A stretch of DNA of 64,000 nucleotides from Actinomycetales bacterium (GCA_016711095.1 JADJTP010000001.1:124001-188000), one strand, 5' to 3'. Shown: positions 33,124 to 42,027, counted from the first letter of the stretch. Numbers and translations are program-made. Notes: generated by a model not told the origin, from the letters alone.

Positions 33124-36100
33124 CAGACCGGTTGAGAGGACATCTGCCACGAGGTTGCCCGACCCGTCGACGGAGTCCAGCATCGCGAGCCCGACGCCCG
33201 CCATTCCCTGAAACAAGCCGGGAGAGCGCACTGAGGCGTACATCGCCCGCTCCCCGCAATCGGCCAGCACTCTGGCCTCTATCCGGCGTGCGTGGGCCAA
33301 GTCGTCGTCGTTGCCTGCCTGACGTGCGGCTGCACGCAGGATGGCCGAGCGCCCGAGGCGCCCGCAGCACAACGAATCGACGAACGGCGTGGCTTGGGGA
33401 TCCGCCGTTGCGGTCAGCGCGATCCGCAGGTCCTGCTCGCTCCCCGAATCGGCCACCGACGTGCCGCGTAGGCATAGTCTCGCCAGTGCGATCCCCGGGG
33501 GCCCATGACACCAGCTGAGCGCGTCCTCGGAGCCGCCGTGGCGGCCCCTCCGAAGATCCGGCCAAGAACCCCTTTGAGCGTCCATGGTCGAACGTTCCCA
33601 CCGTAGTGCTCGGCACGCCGCGTCCCTTGGAGCCAGTTCCCCGGTGACCTCGCCCAGTGCCGCCAGCGCTGCGGCGAGCCCGCTCGCCCCGTGCGAGAAA
33701 CCACTCAGGGGTGGGGAACCCGACGCGTCGGTGCGCCAGGAACCAACGGGCTCTTGGCGCCGTAGCAGGGCCCGGCCGGCGCGGCTGGCGAGGTCGACCG
33801 CGTCCGGCGTGCCGAGGACCAGCAAAGGACCGATCAGGCCAGCGAGTCCGAAGACCATGTCGCATCGGTCGTCTTCGGTCAGCACTGACTCGTCGCATCC
33901 GGCAAGCAGCCTCGACCACCCACCCACGGGTGCCAGCCCGGGAAGCAACTCGTCGGCGAGCATGATGCCAAGCAAGATCCCTCCGGCACCGGCGATTCCC
34001 AGCGGTTGGCCGTGCCAGAACCAGGCGAGTGTCTCTGGGGAGGGGTCGCCCAGCTCCTCAGGCACCTCGGCGAGGGCTCGGCGGGCCAGGGCGGCATACT
34101 CGGATGACCGGGCGAAGTCCTGCCCTGAGGCCGCTGCCAGGAAGAGTGCCACCCCGACCCGTCCGCTGTAGAGGGAGAGGCCCAGTGGTCCGAATCGGTA
34201 CGTCTCCATGTCGTCGAGAACGTCGGAACCCAACCACTCCGACTGCGTCTGAGAATGACTTATGGCGCTGTCAAGGAGATGGTCGGCGATCAGTTCGGCC
34301 TCACTCAGTGCGTCCGGCACCGTCCCATCAGGCATCCGCTGCCCCGAGTCGACCCGGCAGGATCGGGGGTCCTTGCTGATCACCGCTCCACGCAACAGTT
34401 GCACCTGAAACGCGATGGCGTCGGCGTCGAGGGCGATCAGTTTGGCAGTGGCCGTGTCGAGGCCTGAGACCTGGAAATACCCAGATCGCCGGGACCCATC
34501 GGGCATGGTCAGATCGCGCAGCCCCACGCCCATCTCGAAGAACGGGATGTCGAGTTTGGCCATCTGGGCAAGTTCTTGGCCGAACAACGGCCAATCATCC
34601 GGCCGCCCTGCACCGCTCACATAGCTGCGGGCGAGGCCTTCCAGGACTAGGCGCTGCTGAAAGGGGGACCGCAAGGCGTCCGGCTCCAGCTGCTGTTGAC
34701 GCAACCACAAGTAGATCCAGGTCGGCCGCAGCACCACGCGATGGCGCAGGTCCGCGAAGCGGTCAAGGTGACCGCCCGTTGCCAGCCACGCATCGCGGTC
34801 CTGGGCGACCACCGCGAGTTGCTCGGCGAATCCGCTGGCCAACTCATCCAGGAACTCCCCGACGCGGTTGTGTTGGCCGGTGGTGACTGGGGAGGACGTG
34901 GGGACGGGAAGCAACCGATGCTCGATGCCGACGACCATCGCATCTGTATTGCGGTACTGCCATCCGCGGGTGCCGACGGCACGTGCGGGCGGCGCGGCGA
35001 CGCCGAGCGCGCTGACATCGCGAGCCAAGCGACGACGGCCGAAGACGTGCCATTGCGGGAGTATGCCGATCGCCGTGACAGAGAGTGCGATCCGCGTCGT
35101 CAGGTCGTCCTCGCGGAGCTGCGGACCGCCGCCCAGCAGCGTCTCAGCGTCCACGAGGTGCAGCAGCCCACCGTTGGCGATCAGGTTCTCGTGGTGGCAA
35201 TCGGTGCCGCCCAGCACGTGCAGCGCCGCGGTCAGCCGCCCGGCGTAGCGGTAGAAGGCCGCCAACTCACTGTCTGATTGGCACGTCTTGTGCGGCACAT
35301 ACTCCATCCAGCCGTAACCATCGCGCGGCAGCACGGTGATGCCGCCCAACGCAGGGTCCTCAAGGTGAGGCCGCGGCAGCGTCGCGAGCAGCTCGTGGAA
35401 CTGCTCGTCGATCGACAGGTCCTTCGGTTTGTACACCACCCGATGCCTGATCTCGTCATCCGGGGGAGCGACGAACTCGAGGATGGCAACCGACTGCCCA
35501 CCGCGGTGGGGATCACTGAGGCCTAGGCTGACCCCGGCCAGATCCACATCGGGCGGCATCCCAAAGGCGCGGACCAGGCGGTCAAGGTCCTGATGGCACC
35601 TACCGAGGAGCAGACCGACGTGGCTTGTCCACTGCCCGACAACCGTCACAAGATGGCGTCCCAGAACGGGATAGCGGGAGAGCAGGCCGGCCATGGCAGT
35701 CGTCCGGAGTTCCTCCAGGAACGCCAGATAGACGCCACGCCGCGGCGCCCCATCCGTTTGGCCATCGCCGAGATGGGCGAATACCGCCTGGTCGGGGGGT
35801 CGGCGCGCATTGAACTCCACCCAGAGAACCCCCTCCCCGACCTCGGCCAACCGGGAGACGAGTTCGGCGATCAGCCCGGCCTTCACGGCCTCACCCCTTG
35901 CCGCGTTCCCCGTCAGCTGGAATCTTGTGAGGACCCCGTCATCCAGCACGGTGATCAAACGGGCCCAGGCCCCTTCGGCGAGTCGCTGCCAGAGTTCGAC
36001 GAAGCAGACCCGAGAAGCCAGGGCTGCGGCGTCAGCGTCAGCGGACCCCACTGGCGCAGAGCCCGCCAACAGGCCGCGCAGGAGTTGGATCGAGTCAGCA

Positions 36101-36249
36101 TCCACCGGCCACGCTCGAGCGAACTCGGCGGCGGCGTCGTTGACATCGATCCCGTCCCAGGCCAGCCGGCGCTCGAAGAGGGCGGGGTCGTCAGCTGAGA
36201 CCGATCGCAACCACTGCGCTGCGATGGACGACACGGCGTCATGGTCCAC
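33094..36249 (-). CDS. lanM: Class II lanthipeptide synthetase LanM, ProcM-like
   Basis: A 1051-aa bifunctional enzyme that phosphorylates and dehydrates Ser/Thr in a precursor and then forms thioether rings. The dehydratase (DUF4135) half includes VVYKPKDLSID near 271-280, GTDCHHENLIANGG near 348-361 and LVDAETL near 365-371. The cyclase half (from about 690) has the zinc site C914 in SWCHGPPG and C961-C962 in SLCCGRLG. The pair CCG instead of CHG gives a three-cysteine site as in ProcM, the promiscuous cyanobacterial enzyme. The start is GTG 36249, 39 bp after the precursor stop. It ends inside the convergent exporter gene. Confidence 0.93.
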   Translation of the reverse strand: MDHDAVSSIAAQWLRSVSADDPALFERRLAWDGIDVNDAAAEFARAWPVDADSIQLLRGLLAGSAPVGSADADAAALASRVCFVELWQRLAEGAWARLITVLDDGVLTRFQLTGNAARGEAVKAGLIAELVSRLAEVGEGVLWVEFNARRPPDQAVFAHLGDGQTDGAPRRGVYLAFLEELRTTAMAGLLSRYPVLGRHLVTVVGQWTSHVGLLLGRCHQDLDRLVRAFGMPPDVDLAGVSLGLSDPHRGGQSVAILEFVAPPDDEIRHRVVYKPKDLSIDEQFHELLATLPRPHLEDPALGGITVLPRDGYGWMEYVPHKTCQSDSELAAFYRYAGRLTAALHVLGGTDCHHENLIANGGLLHLVDAETLLGGGPQLREDDLTTRIALSVTAIGILPQWHVFGRRRLARDVSALGVAAPPARAVGTRGWQYRNTDAMVVGIEHRLLPVPTSSPVTTGQHNRVGEFLDELASGFAEQLAVVAQDRDAWLATGGHLDRFADLRHRVVLRPTWIYLWLRQQQLEPDALRSPFQQRLVLEGLARSYVSGAGRPDDWPLFGQELAQMAKLDIPFFEMGVGLRDLTMPDGSRRSGYFQVSGLDTATAKLIALDADAIAFQVQLLRGAVISKDPRSCRVDSGQRMPDGTVPDALSEAELIADHLLDSAISHSQTQSEWLGSDVLDDMETYRFGPLGLSLYSGRVGVALFLAAASGQDFARSSEYAALARRALAEVPEELGDPSPETLAWFWHGQPLGIAGAGGILLGIMLADELLPGLAPVGGWSRLLAGCDESVLTEDDRCDMVFGLAGLIGPLLVLGTPDAVDLASRAGRALLRRQEPVGSWRTDASGSPPLSGFSHGASGLAAALAALGEVTGELAPRDAACRALRWERSTMDAQRGSWPDLRRGRHGGSEDALSWCHGPPGIALARLCLRGTSVADSGSEQDLRIALTATADPQATPFVDSLCCGRLGRSAILRAAARQAGNDDDLAHARRIEARVLADCGERAMYASVRSPGLFQGMAGVGLAMLDSVDGSGNLVADVLSTGLLALRRTSLR

Positions 36250-36288
36250 AGGTGACCCGCGCGCCGGGGATGTTGACAGGGATGTTGA

Positions 36289-36669
36289 TCAGAAGGGGCA
36301 GTCGGAGGTGGAACCAGGACCACAACCCGGGCCGTCCACCGTTGGGATTCCTTCACCGTCCCAGACGGACGTGAGCACGAAACAGCATGTCAACCAACAT
36401 CCGACGGCTTGGAGCTCCATATCGCTCGGTGTCGTCAGCCGGTCCGGACGTTCGAGGTCAAGGCTCAGGTCCAAGCCGCGTTCGCTCGCGATCGCTTGGA
36501 GCACCGCCATATTCTCCCGATTGACCCGGTCAAGGTCGTCCTTCAGTTGCTGCGTTCGGTCAGCGGCCTCCCGCTCGGCGACCTCCAGACGCTGCCGAAG
36601 CTTCGGGTCGGAGTTGAGCATCTCGACGAACTGCGCCAGTTGGGACCGATCCTGGTCTCGCTGTTCCAT
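36289..36669 (-). CDS. Lanthipeptide precursor with Nif11-type leader
   Basis: A 126-aa peptide with ATG 36669 and AGGGAGG 5 bp before it. Residues 9-31 (SQLAQFVEMLNSDPKLRQRL) match the first helix of Nif11-type leaders, and 52-71 (MAVLQAIASERGLDLSLD) the second. Between them lies a charged heptad-like insert (about 32-51) not normal for the family. DMELQAVG at 83-90 corresponds to the leader end. The core from C91 has five cysteines (91, 95, 96, 116, 124) and seven Ser/Thr (94, 100, 101, 110, 120-122). LanM follows 39 bp downstream, so this is its likely substrate. Confidence 0.85.
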   Translation of the reverse strand: MEQRDQDRSQLAQFVEMLNSDPKLRQRLEVAEREAADRTQQLKDDLDRVNRENMAVLQAIASERGLDLSLDLERPDRLTTPSDMELQAVGCWLTCCFVLTSVWDGEGIPTVDGPGCGPGSTSDCPF

Positions 36670-36746
36670 GCGAGCCTCCCTGCAGCCCTCCATAGCGTGC
36701 GGTGCATGCCTTGGCAAGGGCGTCGGCGTGTGTGGTTACTCACAGT

Positions 36747-36776
36747 AGAATATCGTGGAGCCAGTATGGCTGGCAA
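36747..36776 (-). promoter_or_regulatory. Candidate promoter of the lanthipeptide operon
   Basis: Read on the minus strand, TTGCCA (36771-36776) and TATTCT (36747-36752) are separated by 18 bp, in a locally AT-rich stretch about 75 bp upstream of the precursor start. This separates the locus transcriptionally from the ankyrin gene. Confidence 0.45.
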
Positions 36777-36840
36777 TGGTGTCCGACCGCCTCTTGTGCC
36801 AGCGGCTCCGGATCCTGCGGGGCCGACGGCTCCCAGTCAG

Positions 36841-37599
36841 TCAGCTCGGACACTCCGGGCTGGTGCCGAAGCCCAACTCGCGCAGCATGTCCATGACCAG
36901 CGGGTTGCCGGGGTTGACGACGTCAAGCGGGGTCTGCCCGAGGCTGTTGACGGCATTGCGATCGGCACCGGCGGCCACGAGAAGCTCGATGCACCGCTTT
37001 CCGTTGCGCAGATCCAAGACATCGTCGATATAGCGCACGAGGCTGAACATCGCCGTCTCGCCGTTGACGTCGGTCGCCTCGACGTCCGCGCCATGTGCCA
37101 CCAGCGACGTGAGGACGGCAGGACGCACGTCGAACGGGTCCGTGCCCCGGGTCGCCCACATCAAGGCGGTTCGTCCCGCCTCGTCCTTGTCGTTGACCCG
37201 AGCCCCGCCAGCTACCAAGGCGGGGATGGACCCCGAGGTGTCCAAGCCCCGATGGAACTGGGTATCGACGAGCCACATGAGCGGCGACTTCTTGTCCCGG
37301 TCACCGAGGTTGGGGTCGGCCCCGCCGTATAGCAGCAGGGTGATGGACTCCCCACCCCGGCCGCCGGCCGCCAGGGTCAGCGCCGTCTCGCCCAGCGTCG
37401 CCCGCAGATTCACCCCGGCGCCGGCATCCAACAGCGCCGTCATGATGGGAATCCGACTACGCATGGACGACGTCATCAGCGCCGTTCGCCCGCCGCTGTC
37501 GCGGGCGTCAACGTTCGCGCCACGGTCCAAGGCCGCCCTCACTCCCGCGAGATCGGCGGCTGCGGCCGCCGCGAGAAGCTCGTCGTCGTGCTCGCTCAT
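36841..37599 (-). CDS. Ankyrin-repeat protein
   Basis: A 252-aa cytoplasmic protein with about five to six ankyrin repeats, e.g. LAGVRAALDRGANVDARDSGGRTALM, GGESITLLLYGGADPNLGD, DEAGRTALMWATRG, VAHGADVEATDVNGETAM and LLVAAGADRNAVNSLGQTPLD. Ankyrin proteins mediate protein contacts. The start at 37599 is the family-like MSEHDDELLAAA. It precedes the lanthipeptide genes on the same strand but a separate promoter is visible between them. The role is unknown. Confidence 0.88.
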   Translation of the reverse strand: MSEHDDELLAAAAAADLAGVRAALDRGANVDARDSGGRTALMTSSMRSRIPIMTALLDAGAGVNLRATLGETALTLAAGGRGGESITLLLYGGADPNLGDRDKKSPLMWLVDTQFHRGLDTSGSIPALVAGGARVNDKDEAGRTALMWATRGTDPFDVRPAVLTSLVAHGADVEATDVNGETAMFSLVRYIDDVLDLRNGKRCIELLVAAGADRNAVNSLGQTPLDVVNPGNPLVMDMLRELGFGTSPECPS

Positions 37600-37631
37600 G
37601 GGGTGTCTCCTCCGGCCTCGGCCGCCAGCGG

Positions 37632-38027
37632 TCAGGCCGCGTCCGGATCCGGTTGGTGGATCCCGAAGGTGTTGCCCTCGGTATCCAGGTAGTACCCCTG
37701 CCACGCCATCCCGGGGAGGGCCATCTTGGGTAGGGCGACCTGTCCGCCGGCTTCGAGGATGAGCCGCTCGGTGGTGTCATAGTCCCCGACTCCGACGGTG
37801 CACACGTAGGCATTGGTGCCTTGCCCTTGGCCGGGTGGCGCAGCCGGACGGGGCAGAAGACCACCGTCGATCCCCGGCTCCTCCTTGGGGCCGGTCGTGA
37901 TCCCCCAGTACGTGGACCCCGTGAATCCGCTGTAGTCCTCGTACGACCAGCCGAAGGCCGCCGCGTAGAACGCCTTGGCGCGGTCAACGTCGTCCGCTTG
38001 GATCTCGAAGTGCAGAACACGCGGCAT
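37632..38027 (-). CDS. VOC (glyoxalase-fold) family protein
   Basis: A 131-aa protein with two beta-alpha-beta-beta-beta units: VLHFEIQADDVDRAKAFYAAAFGWSYEDY opens the first and NAYVCTVGVGDYDTTERLILEAGGQV the second, with the terminal GYYLDTEGNTFGIHQPD. This is the layout of small VOC proteins often called glyoxalase or bleomycin-resistance-like. It lies 32 bp upstream of the ankyrin gene on the same strand. Substrate unknown. Confidence 0.88.
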   Translation of the reverse strand: MPRVLHFEIQADDVDRAKAFYAAAFGWSYEDYSGFTGSTYWGITTGPKEEPGIDGGLLPRPAAPPGQGQGTNAYVCTVGVGDYDTTERLILEAGGQVALPKMALPGMAWQGYYLDTEGNTFGIHQPDPDAA

Positions 38028-38298
38028 GAGTCCTCCTCGAGTGGGCCGGAAGTTCGGCCATCCTAATGTCGGGGTCGGCGCCCGTCAGGGGTATGCCGTG
38101 ATCGGCCGAGATTTCGATCGGTCAGTTCGCCGTGGGCGAGTCGAGTTGGTCAGGACCAGAGTCCGGTGTGGCGGCATACGGAGGCGGGATAGTCTCGTTG
38201 GCGGCTGGGCCCACCGACACTGGCGCGACCCACGAACGAGCCGGGGGAGCTACCCATTCGGCCGGACGCCAGCGACCTCGACGGAGATGTCACGACAG

Positions 38299-38961
38299 AT
38301 GAAGACCATCGTCTCGACGGCTGAGGCCGTCGCCGCGATCGGCGACGGTGCACGGGTCATGATCGGCGGCTTCATGGGATGCGGCAGCCCGCACCTGGTC
38401 ATCGAGGCCCTGGTCGCCACGGGAGTGCGCGACCTCACCGTCATCAGTAACGACGCCGGACTGCCCGACTTCGGCGTCGGCCGACTGCTGCGCACCAAGG
38501 CGATCCGCACGCTCATCGCCACTCACGTCGGCCTCAACCCCGAAGTCGCCACCCAGATGGCCACCGGCGAGCTCGAGCTGCAGCTCATGCCGCAGGGCAC
38601 CTTCGTCGAGGCGATCCGAGCCGGCGGCGCGGGGCTCGGCGGCGTGCTCACCCGCACCGGCTTGGGCACGTTGGTCGCCGAAGGAAAGCAGATCGTCAGC
38701 GTGGACGGGCAGGACTTCCTGTTGGAGAGGCCGCTGCGGGCCGAGGTCGCCCTCATCACCGGCCACACCGTCGACACCAACGGCAACGTTTGGTACAAGG
38801 GCACGACCCGCAACTTCAACAACGTCATGGCGACCGCGGCGGACTTCGTCATCGTGGAGGCCGATCACGTCGTTGAGATCGGCACGATCCCGCCAGAAGA
38901 CGTCGTCACCCCCGGCGTGCTCATCGACGTCATCGTCGACGGAGAGCGAGGGGAGCGCTGA
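38299..38961 (+). CDS. 3-oxoacid CoA-transferase, alpha subunit
   Basis: A 220-aa subunit of a class I CoA-transferase. AVAAIGDGARVMIGGFMGCGSPHLVIEAL is the family opening, followed by ISNDAGLPDFGVGRLL and MPQGTFVEAIRAGGAGLGG. Together with the beta subunit it transfers CoA between succinyl/acetyl-CoA and a 3-oxoacid (acetoacetate or 3-oxoadipate; which one is not clear). ATG 38299 is chosen, with GGAG 12 bp upstream; ATG 38287 is an alternative. Stop and next start overlap (TGATG). Confidence 0.9.
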   Translation: MKTIVSTAEAVAAIGDGARVMIGGFMGCGSPHLVIEALVATGVRDLTVISNDAGLPDFGVGRLLRTKAIRTLIATHVGLNPEVATQMATGELELQLMPQGTFVEAIRAGGAGLGGVLTRTGLGTLVAEGKQIVSVDGQDFLLERPLRAEVALITGHTVDTNGNVWYKGTTRNFNNVMATAADFVIVEADHVVEIGTIPPEDVVTPGVLIDVIVDGERGER

Positions 38962-39641
38962 TGTCCGTCGAGATGACCCGCGCCCAGATTCGCGAGACCA
39001 TCGCCCGCCGCGCCGCGGTCGAGATTCACGACGGCGACTTCGTCAACCTCGGCATCGGCGTGCCGACCCTCATCCCCAACTTCCTGCCCACCGGGGTGAG
39101 GGTCGTCATCGAGGCCGAGGATGGCATCGTCGGCGCCGGACCGGCCCCCGACGCCGAGCATGCCGACCCCCGTTATGTCGTCGACGCTGGGGGCCAGCCG
39201 GCCACGTGCCCGGTCGGGGGCGCGTTCATCGACTCGGCCACCTCCTTCGGTCTGATCCGCGGCGGGCACGTCGACGTCACCGTCCTTGGCGCGCTCCAGG
39301 TCGATCAGGAAGGCAATCTCGCCAACTGGATCATCCCCGGCAAGATGGTCCCGGGCATGGGCGGCGCCATGGATCTCGTCGTCGGCGCCAAGCGGGTCAT
39401 CATCGCCATGGAGCACACCCAGAAGGGCGAGCCCAAGATCCTCAGGCGCTGCACTCTGCCGCTCACCGCCGTCGCCTGCGTCGACCTCATCGTCACCGAG
39501 ATGTGCGCCTTCGACGTGACCCCCACCGGGCTGGTCCTCATCGACCTCACCCCGGGCTTCACGGTCCAGGACGTCCGGGACGCCACCGAGGCCGACTTCA
39601 CCATCGCACCGGCCCTCGCCTCGGCGCACCCCAGCGTCTGA
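38961..39641 (+). CDS. 3-oxoacid CoA-transferase, beta subunit
   Basis: A 226-aa partner of the preceding gene. VNLGIGVPTLIPNFLP and the catalytic-glutamate region VVIEAEDGIVGAGP (normally ENGILG; the Glu is kept and the following residue is Asp) identify the family. GAFIDSATSFGLIRGGHVDVTVLGALQVD and GKMVPGMGGAMDLV are further hallmarks. A strong hairpin follows 42 bp after the stop. Confidence 0.9.
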   Translation: MSVEMTRAQIRETIARRAAVEIHDGDFVNLGIGVPTLIPNFLPTGVRVVIEAEDGIVGAGPAPDAEHADPRYVVDAGGQPATCPVGGAFIDSATSFGLIRGGHVDVTVLGALQVDQEGNLANWIIPGKMVPGMGGAMDLVVGAKRVIIAMEHTQKGEPKILRRCTLPLTAVACVDLIVTEMCAFDVTPTGLVLIDLTPGFTVQDVRDATEADFTIAPALASAHPSV

Positions 39642-39682
39642 CGCCGCACCGACCCCTCGTATGCCGCCGCCCCCGTTCGCTA

Positions 39683-39743
39683 TTCGGAGGTTACGTCCCT
39701 GCTCGGAGGCCCAGGACCCCCGAGCAGGGACGTAACCTCCGAA
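39683..39743. terminator. Long perfect hairpin after the CoA-transferase genes
   Basis: Two 24-base arms (39683-39706 and 39720-39743) pair perfectly around a 13-base loop. No T-run follows. It probably ends the CoA-transferase transcript, although its length is unusual for a plain terminator. Confidence 0.7.
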
Positions 39744-39914
39744 CAGTGGATGGGCGATCGTGGGGCACGCAGCAGGCCGATGACTGGCGGCCGCCAAACG
39801 CGAGACACCAGCTAGCCGACCAGTCATGCTGATATCCAGACGGCAGGACGTATCTGCCGGCGCACGAGGTGTTCCTACCCCACAGGGCACCGAGCCCTCT
39901 CACGGAGGTGGACC

Positions 39915-41492
39915 ATGTCACGTGCCTACACCGGCGCATTCCTTCCCGGCGCCGACTCTCACGCGCTGTGGGTAGCGGAATGGCCGAGTTTCGAAGCCAC
40001 CTGGCGGGAGTTGTCCGGTCGGGGCCTTCGGCTGCACAGCATCTCGGTGTCGGTCGAGGGCGGCAAAGCGCAGTACCTCGGCACCTTCCGCGCCGGATCT
40101 GGTGGACATGCCCTGTGGGTCTCGGCCTGGCCCAGCTTCGAAGCCAAGTGGCGCGAGCTCTCCGGCCAGGGTCTGAGACTGGCGAGCATCGCCGTCTTCG
40201 AGGTCGGCGGCAAAGCCATGTATGCCGGTGCCTTCCTGGCGGGGACCGACGGGCACGCGCTCTGGGTGTCCGGGTGGGCGAGCTTCGAGGCAAAGTGGAA
40301 GGAGCTCTCGGGCAAGGGATTGCGGCTCGTCAGCGTGTCGGCCGCAGTCATCGGAGGGACCCCGCAGTATGCCGGCGTGTTCCGTGCCGGGTCCGGCGGC
40401 CATGCCCTCTGGGCCTCGACGTGGTCGTCCTTCCGCGCCAAATGGCAGGAACTGTCCCAGGCGGGTTTGCGCCTGGTGAGCATCGACACCTTCACCCATG
40501 ACGGCCGCAGCACCTGGGTCGGCGCCTATCGCCCAGGGTCGGGTGGGCACGCCCTGTGGGCGGGCGTCGATTGGGAGAGTTTCACCGCACGCTGGCACGA
40601 ATACGCCCAGCAGGGCCTGCGACTGGTCGACACTGCGGGTGCCGTCCACCCGGGATCGAGCGGCTGCCTCAACCAGGTGGTCATGCCCGAAGGGACCTAC
40701 AACTACGGGGTGACGGGGCACCCCGACGTCTATCACTGGCCGGTGCAGGACACGTCAGGTGCAACCCGCTTCGCCCGCCTCAGCGTGCTCACCGGCGTGA
40801 CCCCGTTCATGACCCTGCCGTTCTCTGACCCACAGGTGAAGCGCAGCGGCATCTGGCGTTACGGCAACGGCGGCTGGCACCACGCCGGCGACTATTCGCG
40901 CGGGGCCGAGACCTTCGAGGTCAGGGCGGTCGCCGCCGGCCGGGTCATCCACGTGGGCTGGGACCAATGGTCGGGCAACACCGTCATCGTCAGCCACGAC
41001 GTCGGCGGCGTCGCCGACAGCTATCGGACGATCTACATGCACCTGCGCGACGGCGCGACGCACGACTGCGCGGCGGCATGGGATCAGACGATGACGGCCA
41101 CATGGATCGACTCCGACGCGCTCGCCGAATATCGCACCCACCTCGAGTCGACAGGGTGCCCTCAGAACGGGCCCCGCGATCCCGACCCCGCCCACTGGGG
41201 CACCGACGCCCAAACCATCCCGGTCACCGTCGGCCAGCAGGTCACCCGCGGTCAGGTGCTGGCCTGGGCAGGCAACACCGGCCCCGGCGGCAAACGCGGC
41301 AGCGGAGGGCCCAACACCCATCTGCACATCTTCTGGTGCCGACGCGACACCGACGGGCAGTTCTATTTCATCGACCCCTACGGTGTCTATGCGAAGCCCG
41401 ACTCCTACGCCGCGGGCGTCACCGACGCGACGACGGGGCCGTGCGTGCGCTATCCCGTGGCCTGGAACGGCGGTCGGCCCCAGTATCCGTGA
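39915..41492 (+). CDS. Five-repeat protein fused to an M23 metallopeptidase
   Basis: A 525-aa protein. Residues about 1-245 contain five copies of a roughly 49-residue unit built on GHALWVSxWxSFEAKWRELSGxGLRLxSI, matching the bacterial tandem repeat domain (BTRD1) type. Residues about 300-510 carry an M23/LytM-like domain with zinc-ligand motifs HHAGDYS and THLHIFW and the segment VIVSHDVGGVADSYRTIYMHL. M23 enzymes cut peptidoglycan cross-links. There is no obvious signal peptide, so export or cytoplasmic role is unclear. Start 39915 with GGAGG before it. Confidence 0.85.
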   Translation: MSRAYTGAFLPGADSHALWVAEWPSFEATWRELSGRGLRLHSISVSVEGGKAQYLGTFRAGSGGHALWVSAWPSFEAKWRELSGQGLRLASIAVFEVGGKAMYAGAFLAGTDGHALWVSGWASFEAKWKELSGKGLRLVSVSAAVIGGTPQYAGVFRAGSGGHALWASTWSSFRAKWQELSQAGLRLVSIDTFTHDGRSTWVGAYRPGSGGHALWAGVDWESFTARWHEYAQQGLRLVDTAGAVHPGSSGCLNQVVMPEGTYNYGVTGHPDVYHWPVQDTSGATRFARLSVLTGVTPFMTLPFSDPQVKRSGIWRYGNGGWHHAGDYSRGAETFEVRAVAAGRVIHVGWDQWSGNTVIVSHDVGGVADSYRTIYMHLRDGATHDCAAAWDQTMTATWIDSDALAEYRTHLESTGCPQNGPRDPDPAHWGTDAQTIPVTVGQQVTRGQVLAWAGNTGPGGKRGSGGPNTHLHIFWCRRDTDGQFYFIDPYGVYAKPDSYAAGVTDATTGPCVRYPVAWNGGRPQYP

Positions 41493-41575
41493 CCCCTTCG
41501 GCGCAGCTATCGGTGACCGGGGGCTCTGAGCCACACTGAGGGGTGAGCAGCCGACCCCTCACGAGGAGAGCACCC

Positions 41576-41971
41576 ATGGGCCACACGATGACGATCGAGC
41601 TTGACCGCGACTTCGACGAGACGGTCGCCGCCGCGCGGACCGCCTTGGCCGACAACGGCTTCGGGGTCCTCACCGAGATCGATATGAGGGCGACCCTCAA
41701 GGCCAAGCTCGATGTCGACATCGCCCCGCAGATCATCCTCGGCGCCTGCCGCCCCCCGCTCGCGTATGCCGCGCTGCAGGCCGACCCGTCGATCGCCGTC
41801 TTCCTGCCCTGCAACGTCGTCGTCCGCAGCCTCGGGGACGGCCGCACCATCGTCGAGGCGATGGATCCGGCGTTCATGGTCGAGGTCATCGCCGACAAGG
41901 AGGGCATCGAGCCCATCGCCGCCGACGCTCGCCAGCGGATCCGGACCGCGCTCGACTCACTCGCCAGCTGA
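41576..41971 (+). CDS. DUF302 protein
   Basis: A 131-aa protein whose core ADNGFGVLTEIDMRATLKAKLDVDIAPQIILGACRPPLAYAALQ is the DUF302 signature (a small alpha-beta fold, dimeric). The start at 41576 follows GAGGAG. Its stop codon lies in the first unit of a 15-bp tandem repeat. Function unknown. Confidence 0.9.
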   Translation: MGHTMTIELDRDFDETVAAARTALADNGFGVLTEIDMRATLKAKLDVDIAPQIILGACRPPLAYAALQADPSIAVFLPCNVVVRSLGDGRTIVEAMDPAFMVEVIADKEGIEPIAADARQRIRTALDSLAS

Positions 41972-42027
41972 CTGCTGGCCGGCTGACTGCTGGCCGGCTG
42001 ACTGCTGGCCGGCTGACTGCTTGACGG
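41968..42027. repeat. 15-bp tandem repeat, four units
   Basis: Unit CTGACTGCTGGCCGG three times exactly plus a degenerate fourth copy. It starts at the stop codon of the DUF302 gene and fills most of the gap to the convergent DHA2 transporter gene. Confidence 0.9.
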
